Shown: positions 12,703-25,150 of the stretch, one piece after another
Layout of the letters: each line of letters begins with the position of its first letter
Numbering within the stretch: position 1 is the first letter of the stretch
DNA from: Lepas anatifera
Lineage: Eukaryota; Arthropoda; Thecostraca; Lepadidae
Direction of reading: 5' to 3'
Assembly (NCBI GenBank): GCA_034440635.1
Contig: JAOTON010000897.1
Span: 3,217,001-3,281,000, forward strand
DNA length: 64,000 bases
Made by a program: the position numbers and the translations under genes
The notes under the pieces: generated by a model
Told to the model about the DNA's origin: nothing
The model's input: the letters and a program-made list of their open reading frames with translations, nothing else
The model's database searches: none

Positions 12703-13159
12703 TTAATGGAATGTGACACCTTGGTCGAATCCTGGAATTTAGTGAAATTAGGCGTACTTTTAGTAAAAAATAATGAAACCACTCATGATTTCTCTGAAAA
12801 ATGTACAGTAAGCTCAATATTTGGTTTTTCAAAATACTCCTCTAGAAAAAGAAATAAATATCAGACTGTGCATGATGTCACGATCTGGCAACCACTACCA
12901 TACTTGAAAGGCTTCAGGCGCTTCGATTGGCTGATGCTCATCATGACGTCAGCATATGTCGTCACACCAGTAGCTCACAACAATGGCCGCCGGTGACGGG
13001 GGGCTGAGGGGGGCTGGTGTCAGGTAGGTTTTAACTTTTTTCTACGGAAATCTCGAGTTCCAAGACAAATGAAATATAGAGTACCGGGTTTTCCGACCTG
13101 CTTTACAACTTAGCTATCTCAGTTAAAATCACGTTGTGAAAGTGCCACATTCCCTTTAA
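12703..13159 (+). mobile_element. TTAA-flanked MITE family A, copy 3
   Basis: Flanked by TTAA at 12,703-12,706 and 13,156-13,159. It has the same body as the other copies, with the TGACGTCA motif intact. An AGGTCA-rich module abuts its right end. Confidence 0.85.
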
Positions 13160-13385
13160 GGCCGGGCCATCTCAGGTCAGGTCACCAGTGCAGGTCAAGT
13201 GACCTTACCTAAAAAAGCTTAAGATAGCGTAAGTAACAACAGAGTGAATCTGTCTAACTGAAACTTATATCACATAATGGGCCCACCGGGTACTCAAAAT
13301 ATATTTTGGGATTTTTCATATTGATGACCCAGGGTCAGGTACAGATTACGACCTCTCCATTGGAAATGGATGGGGAAACAGATAG
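13160..13385 (-). repeat. AGGTCA-rich module, inverted copy
   Basis: Inverted relative to 8,440-8,870. It has CTCAGGTCAGGTCACCAG at the start and the CCTCTCCATTGGAAATG landmark at the end. Confidence 0.65.
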
Positions 13386-14130
13386 TAAAAATATCCTACA
13401 GGATTGTCCTGCACAACTTTGCAGGACAGTCCATGAATGATCCTACACGAAAATTGAAACACCTTTCCTACAGAATTCTATAGGGTGTCGTGCAGAAAAT
13501 CCTGCGTGGATCCGTGCAGGATCCTGCACGATATCCTGTACTATCCATAGTGTCCTGTAGGGTCCTACTCAGTATTCTTTAGGATCCTGCAAGAAAAGTG
13601 TTTCAATTTCCGTGTAGGATCCTACACAGATAATCCGGCACGGTATCCTGTACTGCCCTGCAAACTAGGTGGGGATGCTGTGAGCTCGAATTAAAGTCAA
13701 CTTGAAGTCTTTGGCCTCGGACGACCTCAATGTAGCTTCTTTGTTTCCACTTTGGATTTCCTCGTTTAGTAACATCATCTGCAACGCATGCTGAATGCTG
13801 CAGATCTTTGCATTGCAGTACTAGACAGACTTCTGCCAACTTACAGTATCCGAAGTCCACAATTGACCTCTCCAGAGGTCAAACACCGCGATCTGACCTG
13901 CGACATACGCTGGCGCCGCATTGATTCTCATTTCACATCAGTGAGTTAGTCCTGTGTTGGGGTCTGTGACCTTGCAGAATCCTCACAGTTGTCCTACATA
14001 TGGTCTAGGTCCTGCACTGGTGCCGCGAACTTCATGGGTGTCCTGCACAGCCAATTCTTCCTACACAGATGTCCCCAGAGCTCTGCATAGTCCTGCATGG
14101 CCGTGAATGATGTCGTGTAGGATCCTGCAG
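13386..14130. repeat. TCCTGCA/TGCAGGA palindromic repeat field
   Basis: TCCTGCA, TCCTACA and their complements recur dozens of times in both orientations. A longer inverted pair, around CACGAAAATTGAAACAC (13,445) and GTGTTTCAATTTCCGTG (13,598), would fold 13,436-13,625 into a hairpin. 13,660-13,960 is less repetitive. No gene seen. Confidence 0.65.
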
Positions 14131-15396
14131 GATATTTTAGGTCAGAACATTTTTATGTTTTGACAAAGTATGGTCATATCATGCATCATTCGATTCGCGG
14201 TGACGAGAGGAGGCGAATGCTGCTTAAACATTGATTGTAACTCACCTCTGGAAGACGTTAGAGCCCAAAACTCTTCTCTAACATGCAACCTCTTTGACCT
14301 TTCAAGACCTCAATATTGACCTGAAACAAAAAGTGACTGATGTAGTTTCTTCATGAATTTGCAGAGCTATCCAACAGCTTTCGAGTTTCTTCGCTATCCC
14401 GCATAGGAGCCGAGCTCAAGGGGGGGGTATTTGAACACTGTGTGGGGTCTCCGGCCGTTGTAACTAAGTGGGGTTCAAGTCGCACCGATTGCGGGGCGCT
14501 CCCGGTGCTCTCCCCCGTGCCATCCAGTGACTGTTTATCTAACCTCTAACGCGCTCCCCTGTTTCCCCGGCCCAGCAAGCGGGGCGGGTTCACGAAAGAC
14601 GGGCTCTTTTTCTCTTGGTACCTTTTGTGGTTGTATTTGACGGATATTCGGGTATTTGATGTTTGATTTGAATATTTATCCACAATAGCATCCTGCAACT
14701 TGTCATTTCGTCGAAATGACAAGTTGTCGAAATGACAAGTCGAGTTCATTGTCCTTAAAATTGTTTATATCAGGAGAAAACAATTACTATCGTTGCCCCC
14801 TCTCATGTTACCCCGGGCTTTCTAAAAATTATTCAAAACTGAGCTGACTTATTCAAAACTGAGCTGACTTCTTTGTTTCCAACAGAGGTAAGCAGAAAAT
14901 CGAAGCCAGGTGCGCAGGTTTCTTCAGCCAAAATACTTACATCTTCAGGTGCTGAGAGCCATTATGTGGACCCAGTGTGGTGTTATGCACTATGCAGAAG
15001 TTTGTCCCTTTACTCCTTTTTTGTTTTCAAAGAAGGTAGATTTCTCGTCGAACATATTGCCAATAAAGAAGAAGGTCGGACTGGCTTGGGCATATTGGAA
15101 CTGGAGTAATTATCGGCGTTGTTTTAACTATATATAAACCGCACATGTTAGCCAGTAAAAAAGCGATGAATATATGCGACTGTTTCAGCCGTAATGATGC
15201 CTATTTTTCAGCATCTGTGTTATTATAGTGCCAAAATTAAGTTCAAGCTACGTCGCCTCTCTACTGCGAATTTTATTTTCAAGCCTGTTGAACGTACTTT
15301 CTTGCAAGCGAGCAGATGGGCTGACAATCCTTAAACAGCCTTATCGAGCCCAGTAGGAAGCTGCAGGACCACTGGCTGGCTATGTGACAGTTCTCC
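14131..15396. other. Stretch without gene; short hairpin
   Basis: A near-perfect 27-nt palindrome (ACTTGTCATTTCG and its complement, 14,698-14,724) is followed by a third half-copy to 14,740. A 20-bp direct duplication occurs near 14,835-14,872. Small open frames around 14,870-15,137 have no recognisable domain. Confidence 0.5.
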
Positions 15397-16905
15397 AGGG
15401 ACGGCGGATTCCAGGGTGCAAGTGGTGCAGTTGCACCACTCGATTTTTTTCAAGTGGTGCAAAAGTATCTTTTTGCACCACTTGTTTTGGCTTTGTCCAG
15501 GGAGGCGCCCCCCCCAGGCCTCAGCCGGCGCCCCCGGCCGGTCAGAGAAAATCAAGCCTAATTACCGCCTACCTGAAGAGGTAGGATCCTCTGTGAAAAA
15601 GACATTTTCATACATGAATGACGCACCTTGACATCAAAACTGCACCCTGGAAAGCAAAAGGCGCCCCCCTTGAGTAAAGGCGCCCCTCTTGATAGCATAG
15701 GCGCCCTTGAAAAGCGTAGGCGCCTCCTGGACAGCTGAGGCGCCTCCGAAGAAGAGAAACGGCGCCCCTAGATATCACATGCGCCCCTGGTTAGCACAGG
15801 CTCCCCTTGACAGCAAAAGGCGCCCCCGCAGAGAAAAAGGCGCCCCCTGGACAACATAGGCGCCCTTTGATAAGAAAGGCGCCCCCTGGAGAGATAAGAG
15901 AGAAACCCCCCCTCCCGAGAACAACGGCACCAGGGACGGCGGATTCCGCAGGACAGGGTGTGCAGTTGCACACCTTGAAAAAATGATGGTGTACAATAGT
16001 ATGTTTTTGCACACCTGGTTTTGACCTCGTACGGGGAGGCCCTCACGGATTTGGGTGGCACCCCAGATTTTGCCGGCGCCCCCGGCCGGTCAAGAGAAAA
16101 TCAGACACATCGCCTGTCTGAAGGGGTAGTACCCTCTGTGTAAAATAAAATACACTTTCAAATATGAATGGCGCCCCTGACATCAAAGCTGCACCCTGGA
16201 CAGCAAAAGGTGCCCACCCCCTTGAGTAAAAGCGCCCCTCTGGATAGCAAAGGCGACCTCTAGACAGCAGAGGCGCCCCTGGACAGAAAAAGGCACCCCC
16301 AATTGAGGAGTAACGACGCCCCTGAATAGCATAGGCGCCCTCTGGTTAGCACAGGCACTCCTGTACACTAAGAGGTGCCCCCTCCCCCATAGAGCAAAGG
16401 CACCCCTCTGGATATCATAAGCTCCCTTTAATAGCAATCGCGCTCCCTGGACAGCAGGGGCGCCCTCTGGATAGGATAGGCGCCCCCCAAAACAGCAAAT
16501 ACGCCCTTTGATACCAAAAGCGCCCCATGGACAGAACACACCCTCTGGATAGCATAGGCACCCCTGGACGGCAGAGACGCCCCTAAAGAAGAGCAACGGC
16601 ACCCCGGGATAGCATATGCGCCCCTGGTTAGCACAGGCACCCCTGGACAGCAAAAGGCGGCCCCCGCCCCCTGAGTAAAGGATCCGGGTCTCTGGATAGC
16701 ATAGGTGCCCCTGGATAGCGCAGGCGCCTCCTGGACAGCAGAGACGCCTCCGAAGAAGATCAACGGCGCCCCTTGATATCATATGCGCCCCCTGGTTAGC
16801 ACGGGCATCCCTGGATAGCAAAAGGCGCCCCCCCGAGAGCAAAGGCGCCCCCTCTGGAAAGAATAAGCACCCATGGATAGGAAAGGCGCCCCCTGGAAAG
16901 GACAG
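15397..16905 (-). mobile_element. Two tandem GGCGCC minisatellite elements
   Basis: Two copies of one element lie head to tail, about 15,397-15,927 and 15,934-16,905. Each begins GACGGCGGATTCC, then has a hairpin-forming GTGGTGCA/TGCACCAC (copy 2: TGTGCAG/TGCACACC) block, a GGCGCCCCCGGCCGGTCA block, and an array of about 18-30-bp units around GGCGCCCCTGGATAGCA. A fragment of the same element's end lies just upstream of Sec31 (24,985-25,095). The long - strand open frame at 16,183-16,968 is a by-product of the array. Confidence 0.7.
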
Positions 16906-17333
16906 CAGAACATTTTTTAAGGAAAACTCAGTGGAGGGGGGCGGTGGAGATTTTCTTGTGCTGGCCATTATAATGTCTTCGGGGGATCAAACCCCCATTT
17001 GGAGGGGGCGTTAATAAAATTTAGACGTGCTAGTGTTAAAAAAATGTCCCCTAATTTTTGTTATTCCATATTCTAAAGATAGGAGATGCTGCCCAGGACT
17101 GCGGGTTTTTTTCAACGGAAAAAGGCCAAACCGGGTTTGCGAAAAGGCCAAAAGGTTCAAATTGTATTTGCACTAAAAATCCTGTTTTTTTATAAATTTC
17201 GTCCAAGTTCTTCCCAGTACGGCTGTTGGAGTCTGAGTCTCATTAAAGTCCTCAAGGGACTTGTCACGGAGACCCCGACCACACCACCCGAACGAGTAAC
17301 GCCCACAATGAGGGGTTGATTTAGAAGCCAAAG
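16906..17333. other. Stretch without recognised feature
   Basis: AT-rich spacer between the minisatellite element and the TTAA element. Nothing recognised. Confidence 0.4.
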
Positions 17334-18367
17334 TTAACCCGCGCCCCACCGGGGGTCCGGCGCCACCTTCGCCCCACGGGGGGCCATCGATGGCCCCCCT
17401 CTAACTCCGAAAATATGGGCGTTAGCGCAAATCTGCAAAGTGCAATAGAAAGCTCGCGTGAATTCAGTAAGAAATTACTTCGCATGTTTTAGTGCTCAGG
17501 TCAATGGTTTGACCTCCAGAGGCCAAATTAGGTCAAGATCGGCTATTTTCACTCAAATATGCAATGATTAAGCCAACTGGGCATAACTCTTATGTCATTA
17601 GAGCTATTGAGGCCTGGTAAAGTACATTTGATAGCAAATTGCCAATACTTTTTCCGCTATGTGGAACGTAAAGACCTCCCGCCAGTGGTTTGACCGCCAG
17701 AGGTCACCTCGTGACCTAATATGACCTGAGGTCACGAAAGGTCAAAAAGTGACCTTGCCGTATATCAAATGAAAGCCAGTGACAAGACAAACACGATGGT
17801 GTTTGTTTCACCGCTCTAGTTCAATTAGGTCAAAAGTTATTGTCAAAATACTGTTTTTGACCTCTGGTGACCTTGCATGACCTTGGAAAAGTCAAAGGGC
17901 AAATATGGCCCCTGGTATCCGTGAAAGGGTGTCCAAAAACGTTGTTCTGAGCAGTCTGAGTATTTGCAATCATTTTTGTGGCTTTTATATCATGAAATAG
18001 CTTTTCCCCATGCTTTTCCAATGGGAGAGGTCGCCTCGTGACCTGACCTCAGGGCACGAAATCGAAAAAATCCCGGATATACACCTTGTAGACCCTGGAG
18101 GGGTCATGAAGTGTAGGAAGTTTCAAATCGATCGACTTTGAAATGTAGCTCTTACAGAGCTCTAAAGGTGAAGTGAGGTGACCTTGGTTGACCTCGTCTG
18201 GTGACCTGACCTTGGGTGACCCGGGGTAAAAAATTTCAGGGATGATGGGAAAATGATGCAGTGAGAGGTAGAGCCCTCAACCGCGGTGCTGCGCCTCGTC
18301 GTTTTTCTGCTATCCCGGAAAAACCTTAGGGGGGCCATCGATGGCCCCCCGGTGGGGCGAGGGTTAA
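17334..18367 (+). mobile_element. TTAA element with AGGTCA-rich interior, full copy
   Basis: TTAA target duplications lie at 17,334-17,337 and 18,364-18,367. Ends are CCCGCGCCCCACCGG and CCGGTGGGGCGAGGG, and the element body is 1,026 bp. The interior is packed with TGACCT/AGGTCA motifs, densest at 17,500-17,760 and 18,030-18,225. It has no transposase. TTAA plus CCC...GGG termini suggests a piggyBac-like non-autonomous element. Another full copy lies at 50,355-51,382. Confidence 0.85.
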
Positions 18368-18374
18368 ACCTCCC

Positions 18375-18575
18375 ACAAAGCACAGGGATGGCCGCCTCGC
18401 TCAGGTCACCCTCTCATCAGTCAGTTGCCAGCCGACCTACGTCGGGCAAACGATTGAGCGCCGGAGCGTCTCAGGGGAACCGATCTCAAGCCTGGACATG
18501 CACTGCCACTGCATGCTTCTCAGCAGCGGGCCGGAGCCCGACGCTCTACCAACCGAGCAACCGGGGCGGCCAAAT
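18375..18575 (-). mobile_element. tRNA-derived SINE
   Basis: The reverse complement begins GCCGCCCCGG and has an A-box TTGCTCGGTTGGTAGAGCG at 18,541-18,559, then GGTTCCCC as a candidate B box. The longer spacing and extra body mark it as a SINE rather than a tRNA gene. Its 3' end differs from the shared-tail family. Confidence 0.65.
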
Positions 18576-18929
18576 GGCCAAATAAATACCACAAAAGCCA
18601 TATTTGAGGCTAAAACGAACCCTACCGGGTGTCATAAACCCACAGAAAAAGGACAGAGCACTCTTGTATCACTGCAGCGAACAGTGCACTGTATAAAACT
18701 AAATGTTGATAATTTGATATTGACTTGACGATATATTTTTTAGCACACTGCCCATCTCATAAGAAGGCAGGAGTCCCCTTCCAATCCCGTGTGGCGACCC
18801 AATTATTTTATCCACATAACTAAACAATTTGTTAGCATCATCAATTATCTTGGCCGCACCACTCCCCGCTAACGTTTGATATCTTCCTGCTTTTTCTGTG
18901 AATTGTTTGCTCTTGAACAGTGACGGATC

Positions 18930-19205
18930 CATAGGCAGATCCAGGATTGCCAATCGGAGGGGAGCACCTTCCCGGGGGCGCCATCCGGAGCAGGGGGCGC
19001 CACTTTTGACCGGAAAAACCTACCAGGTGGGCGTAAAATCCTATCGGTGAGCACCGATTTTCGCATCCTGGGGGAGAGTGGGAAGCGCCACTTCAGGCGA
19101 GTGCCATCGACCTTTCAGGGGGGCGCCGTGACCATTTCAGGGGGCGCCGAGGATCGATCGGGGGCTGCATCTGCCCCTCCCCTTTGCCCCTGGATCCGCG
19201 TATGG
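18930..19205. repeat. GGATCC-ended repeat
   Basis: The ends carry AGATCCAGG on the left and CCTGGATCCGC on the right, with a GGGGGCGCC-rich middle. Related sequences lie inside the THAP elements (43,973-44,237; 47,436-47,710), with a short piece at 30,085-30,200. It is a widespread local family, non-coding. Confidence 0.55.
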
Positions 19206-20261
19206 GCGGATCTAGAATTTTAGTAAGGTGGGGGGAAACGCGGAGCCTCAAAGTGGGCACTTCACCATCAACTTTTCACCCAAAGGGCGCCTATGGTATT
19301 CGGTTTTCGGTTGCCGTCATTTTGGTGGATCGTATTTTTAACAACGTCCTATCCCACCCTCTCCCAGCCATAACAGTTTGTACCAGCCAAGCAAAATGCC
19401 TATTTGGCGTGATATTTGAAACAATGAATTGCTAAACAGTTCAGTCCACACTTTTTTCGGCACCTCTTGAAAAATCTGTAACTGCCACTAAGTCATGGAG
19501 AAATTCAAGACACTTGGGAAGATGCAACAGCTGAACATAAAGGTATATATCTGAGGATTTTTCTATTAGTGAAGAGGGGTTAAGTTTATTTTAATATCAA
19601 ATATGATAAGCATCATTTTGCCTTTCCACGTGGCCAAGATTCGTAAGATAATGGTGAGAGGACATTGAAAATAATCGCAGCGAGTGTGAACCTGGCCTGT
19701 GCGCTGTCCAAGAAAATTACCTCAGCGGAAAAGCTTTAAGTTGTAGGAAACACAAACCGGACTTTAACCCACATTATTAATTGCTTCTAAAAAATAATGT
19801 TTGAACCAGATGGCAGACTCAAGGAGATATAAGGGAAGTTGGAACGTTAAGATAAACACAGAATGAAGTATGTGGGCATTTTCCATCGACCTTTATCTAT
19901 ATTCTTCAATTCATCAGCATGGGAGAATTGCTCTTGTGCGTGAAATTTCGGAGGTGTTAAGAGAATTTTGGTAGCCATGTGATTGAATGCTGAAATAGAT
20001 CATGCCATAGGCATATGTGATTTGTGACATAAATGGGCCCTACTAGAATAAAAAGAAAACAGTTTCAACGTGTCCAAGTACTCTCTGGATAAATTGATAA
20101 CTTTTTTCGTTTATTGGCTGTAATTTGCGCGTTTAATGATCATGTGCAGTGTTCAAATCGAAGTGAAAAGACCATTCAGATTGATAAAACGAGTATATTT
20201 TGTCACTGACCATCCACTTATACCATCAACCATCGCCTTCAGGTCAAGTTCAGGACTCATT
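19206..20261. other. Stretch without recognised gene
   Basis: AT-rich and without recognisable repeats or domains. It may include unrecognised 5' parts of the retrotransposon that follows. Confidence 0.4.
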
Positions 20262-21670
20262 TAAGAGAAGAGGTGAGCGTGCACTGTGCATGCCCAAATC
20301 GAGACACAGCCGCCCTCCCGATGGACAGACCGCGCAGAAATACGTCCTCGTCGCGTTTGATTTCGCGCACGCGTACGACGTAGTGGACTACCACCTGCTA
20401 CGCGTTCGCCTGCTGTAGATGGGGCTGTCAAATTGCACGGTGATCTGGATTTGGCAGTGACTCCGGGACCGAAGAGTCCAGATGGAACTAAATGGTGTGC
20501 TTTCCAGTGAGCGCATTTTCCGAACTGGCCTGCCGTAAGGAAGTGTCTTATCGCCAGTTTTATTTTTGTATGGGCGGTTCGGCTGGTAGACGCACTCTGC
20601 GCGGTTCCCGGATGCTCCCCTACATGTACGCCGATGATACGGCGGCTCTCTGCACGGGCAACAACATCCAAGTCGCCAAGGACCGGGCGCAATAAAGCTG
20701 CTGCTGGCACCCTCATGAAGTGGACCCGACAGCACAAAATGGTGGTATCAGGAGCCAAGATCCAAGTACTGGTGATGTCCCAGTGGGCCAGAGACGCCGA
20801 TCCCTTCAATTTTAAGGTCGACGGGAAGTCTGTCACTGCTGGAGACACCCTACAGCTACTTGGCGTCACCATCGATCGGCTCCTCCATTTCGGTCCACAC
20901 TGTAAGAGACTGTGGGAGAAGGTCCACCCCCGCATCTCCCACCTACGTCAACTGTCCGGCTGCAACTGGGGGCTGCACGAACAGCACCTCCGAACCGTCG
21001 CTACTGGCTACGTGAGAGGAGCAATGAAGTAAGCGGCCGCAGCGTGGCTCCACGCCACACCGCCATTTCATGTCGAGCTGCTGGAACGCAAAATGAGAGC
21101 GTCGGCGCGTATCATCACAGGATGCACCCACTCCACTCCCAGCCGAGTTAAGACTCCCCGCGTAGCGGCCAGAAGGAGGGTACTCGCGACCCGACTGCTG
21201 GTGAAATTCCATACCCTGCCGCCTGAAGACCCTCTGTGAAGACGTGCGGAGGCGACAGCGCCCTCTCGACTCTCCTCGGTGACCGGGTGGCAGCAGGTGG
21301 GCAAAGACATGTGGGATCAAGCAGGCATCTCCCTCCCCATCGAATCTTTCCTTCCTCGACGTCTTCCACTGTGGGTATCAGGAGAGTGAGTCACATTTCA
21401 ACTAGACGTGGGCCCACTGACATCAGGAGCGCCACCTGTCCGGAAGAAGCGAGTAGCTCTCCCCCACCTCGCTTCCCTGACTCAATGTGCCACATGGGTG
21501 TGGACCGACGGGTCAGTGCACGGAGGGGTCACGAGCGGGGGAGCTGGGTCTTCATCGAGTCACCAGACAGAGCCCAGCATGAGCTCAGGCGACCAGCAGG
21601 CTCGCTCTGCTCGAGTTTTCAGGCTGAGATGGTAGCCATCCAAACTGCCTGTGTCTTCCTACTGGACTAA
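20262..21670 (+). pseudogene. Non-LTR retrotransposon RT-RNase H remnant
   Basis: Fragments of a reverse transcriptase appear in order but in changing frames with stops. Motif A is AFDFAHAYDVV near 20,355, the catalytic motif is YMYADD at 20,621-20,638, and LQLLGVTID with the thumb region lies at 20,634-21,032. Downstream, WTDGS (about 21,501) and FQAEM (about 21,620) mark an RNase H domain. RT plus C-terminal RNase H fits the I/ingi/R1-like groups of LINEs. No single open frame survives, so the element is dead. The clade is an inference. Confidence 0.85.
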
Positions 21671-22263
21671 TCAGTGCACACAGAAGATCCAGTCATCTTC
21701 AGCATGGCCTGCCAAGGTGACGACGCATTATAGAAATAAAATGGCTTCAATGTCTGCAGATAAGACAGCGAATCGGTAAAAATCGCAAACTTCCTCACCA
21801 TCAGCTTAGACACCTGGTCCAAACAGCAAAAAAAATGGAGTACAGCTCTGAAGTAAAAATGGATCCTTCGTAAGGCAAACTAGAAAACTTCTCAACATCT
21901 TCACCAACAAATGCACACCCTGTGCCATTGTCACTTTCTTTTGCAACCGTCTATATAGAAACAGACATGGTTTTCGAACGGCTCCGCAAGCAAGTTCATA
22001 AAATACTGGCGCGTCGGTTCAGGAGGCAAATTTTTGCTTTGTTGGCGTAGGTTGTGTTCGTGTTAACTGTCGAGATGAGCTATGGTTCAATAACAGCTGC
22101 TTCATGTGGTTCGACGAGATTGCTGTCGATACCAGCCTGTGCCAGCCAGGCACAGACTCTCACTCCCTGGTGACGGGTTGCAAAACGCGAGCCACTGTCT
22201 ATCTGACTGAGGTAGGCGTCGCCAAAAAAATGTTTGGTATGTGGGGCGTATTGGTGACTTATT
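21671..22263. other. Stretch without gene, possible LINE 3' end
   Basis: No coding potential recognised. It may include the 3' untranslated part of the LINE before it, but I see no clear tail. Confidence 0.35.
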
Positions 22264-22719
22264 TTAAAGGGAACGTGGCACCTTGGTAAAATCCTGGAAT
22301 TTTGTGTAATTAGGCGTACTTTTAGCCGAAAATAATAAAACCACTCATGATTTCACTGAAAAATGTACAACAAGCTCAATGCTTTTATTTTTAAAATACT
22401 CCTCTAGAAAAATGAATAAATATCTGCCTCTGGATGATGTCATGATCTGGCAACCACTACCATACTCGAAACACTTCAAGGGCTTCGATTGGCTGATGCT
22501 CATCGTGATGTCAGCATATGTCGTCACACCAGCAGCTCACAACAATGGCCGCCTGGCGAGAGGTACATGAGAGGTACATTTCGGGTAGGTTTTAGTTTTT
22601 TCTACGGAAAAATCGAGTTCCAAGACAAATGATATATAGAGCACCTGGTTTTCCGATTTGCTTTACATCTTGGCTATCTCAGTTAAAATCACGTTCTAAA
22701 GGTGCCACATTCCTTTTAA
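22264..22719 (+). mobile_element. TTAA-flanked MITE family A, copy 4
   Basis: TTAA lies at 22,264-22,267 and 22,716-22,719, with TIRs AGGGAACGTGGCACC...GGTGCCACATTCCT. The CRE-like site is mutated here to TGATGTCA. Confidence 0.85.
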
Positions 22720-23052
22720 TGGATTAATGCAAAGCGAGTATCTTACTGCGCATTTGTAGCGGTATTTCACTAATTTCCACTAGCATGCTTATTATGGATG
22801 AAGCTTGGAACGCTCCTGTTACTATTCTGATAGCGAGATGACGGAGATATCGATAATCTTTTTCGCGGATTAAGGAGTGGCCTCATACGCAACCCCGGTC
22901 TGCGACCTGGGATAACCCCCACCGGCGCAGGAGAGCCGCATGACAATGTGCTGAAATCAACCATATTTCATTCTCAATGTATCACTTCATAAGCCTGTAG
23001 GTCAGTGCCATCATTCTTTTCTTTGAAATAAATAGTAAATATCCCGCAGTCA

Positions 23053-23150
23053 ACCCCGGATTCGACCCGCGCACCCCTCATCACGAGACAGGACCACTAA
23101 CCACTAGACCACTGCGCCACACTGTACCGACTCCCACTAACTCTACACCT
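23053..23150 (-). mobile_element. tRNA-like SINE head
   Basis: The reverse complement reads GTGGCGCAGTGGTCTAGTGG (A-box region, about 23,100-23,120) and later GGGTCGAATCC (B box, about 23,068-23,078). Spacing and missing tRNA ends suggest a SINE. A tRNA pseudogene is possible. Confidence 0.55.
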
Positions 23151-24984
23151 GTGACCCGTCAGGAGGTCACTGGCCGGTATCACGCAATCAAAACGATGCC
23201 GTGATCGTGGCGCCGGGTGTTGTGTTCGTACAGAAAAGGCATGGTATAAATCTGCTTCTAGAAGACGAACCAAACATTAGATTCGCCTAGAATCACTTGT
23301 ATCGGCGACCCAGGACCCTAAGCTAGCTTTATGCCAAATTGCATCCACTTCCATTCATTTTGAGGACTTGAAACCATGGTGAGAAGCAAACATGTTCCGA
23401 GAAATTTAGCTCCTTGAAATACCCTTTCGGACGAATTACTCGAAAGCCGTTGGAGATAAGTGGGTAGTGTAAATGAATTGAATGACTGCAATTAATTTTC
23501 CTATTCAGCCATGTCAATTCTGAGCTTGTGAATGGCATGTGCTCTGAACCGAAAAGCTGCAAATAAAAGGTTTTCTACTAAAATTATATTTATACATATA
23601 AGACAATGAATTTTATTATCACGATATCCATCTCCGAATATTATCAGGCGGAAGCAATGTTCTTTCATTATTCGAAATGAAAAGTCAAATCGGCGCATTA
23701 GATCGCGAGAGATTAAGATTTAAATGAAATGAGCAAAAATGTAGTCCTCCGGAAAAATGGCAAAAACTAGGTCAGAATTTTACGTTTTCCACTGGAAACT
23801 ATGCCTAAGCACAAGAAAATTGACGTAGCTGCCTCCACGTGGCTGTCTTTAAACTAACTGAAGCGTGCCTTCTGACATTTCGAGCTTACAAGTCGGCTGT
23901 CAAATTTCAATATCTTTTTGCTTGTAATAGAAATACTGCGTTTTGGCGTAATAAATATTGTCGGACCAGTTCGAACTTTTTTCTTAGGTGGCCCTGTTGC
24001 TTATTCAAAAGGAGGCAAATTTCAAGTTCGTCGCTTAAGAAATAAAAATGATAAAAATGCAAAATTGAAAACATTTGTTCCAAAATTTTTCAAAAACTAT
24101 TTTGAATTTAAATTCGGGGCCTTAGTTTGGGCGTGTAGCGTAAAAGGGCAATCACCCTACACAATTGCAGAGCCCTGGTATCAACTGTCAGAACCGCCAA
24201 ACGGCCAGAATAGAGCCTCTTGAGAAATCTCAATCCGCTTCGCTCCATGGATTTCGTCATGCGGCTCTGACACAGCCGTACTCGATCTTCGGACGAATAA
24301 GTGATCTCTACAGCATAAGAAGCTTATAACGTAGCGTATAACAATGAGCGTACAACGTGCGCATAACGTATATATAGGCGATAAGCGTATAACGTGTATA
24401 GCATGAGAAACATTTCTCTATCTGCACGGTATCTCATCCTCGTCAACACCTTCAGTATTTTCAGCGTATCGAAACATTTTTTGCGGAAATCCTTCAGGTG
24501 TGGCACATATGAAAGCTTATCGAGTGTGAGCCTGATAAATCTGGTTTCTGCTACAACGTCGCTCGGATTTTCGCGAATTTACAAAATCAGGTATTTAGTC
24601 TCAATGTCTATTATAAAAGTGCATGCACTATGTCTTTGAACTTGAAAATTTCAGTCCATTGCGTGTGATCCATTGCTGCAATATGTCAAGGCCAAGCTGC
24701 AGCCGCCTCTGCGCAGCTGCTGTAGTAGACACTGTCACACATATTGTGAAGTCTTCAATGAAAAACACGTGACGTATGTTTGCGGGAAGTGTCTGCAATA
24801 TCATTGGTCATAACTGCAAACAAGGCTATGAATATCGCAGAATCCTGGGCTATACTACTCTGTTGCTGATGCCAATCCGATAAGACTGAGTTTACGCGAA
24901 ATCTAAAATACCTATTTTTCGGAATATTAGAAATAAACCACCCCAAGTGGCCTCGCACGCCGAGTCCAAAGAGTTTCTGCAGAA
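23151..24984. other. Stretch upstream of Sec31 without recognised gene
   Basis: Mostly AT-rich. 24,325-24,405 has short imperfect repeats of GCGTATAACGT. Sec31's promoter and non-coding first exon probably lie in or beyond this stretch, but I cannot locate them. Confidence 0.45.
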
Positions 24985-25095
24985 CGCCATTGGATAGCAA
25001 AGGCGCCCCCCAAGAGATGATGGCGCCCCCTGGGGAGGAAGGCGCCCCCTCCAGAAAATCTTGCACCACTTCTCGAAAATGGAATCCGCCGTCTC
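24985..25095. repeat. GGCGCC minisatellite element, end fragment
   Basis: Three GGCGCCCCC units followed by TTGCACCACTT and GGAATCCGCCGTC: the inverted end of the element at 15,397-16,905. It stops about 80 bp before the Sec31 splice acceptor. Confidence 0.7.
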
Positions 25096-25150
25096 TGCAG
25101 TTCTCTCGAACTCTACAATCCTGTGTGATCTGCGAATCAGCACAACCTGA

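Noticed and set aside
15655..16905. A CRISPR-like array
   Set aside because: Units are degenerate and contiguous without constant-length unique spacers, and the genome is eukaryotic.
16183..16968. A 261-codon open frame on the - strand
   Set aside because: It runs through the GGCGCC minisatellite; the protein is a repeat by-product with no domain.
20943..21369. Overlapping - strand open frames in the 20-21 kb retrotransposon
   Set aside because: They are antisense to RT motifs in the correct order on the + strand and have no domain of their own.
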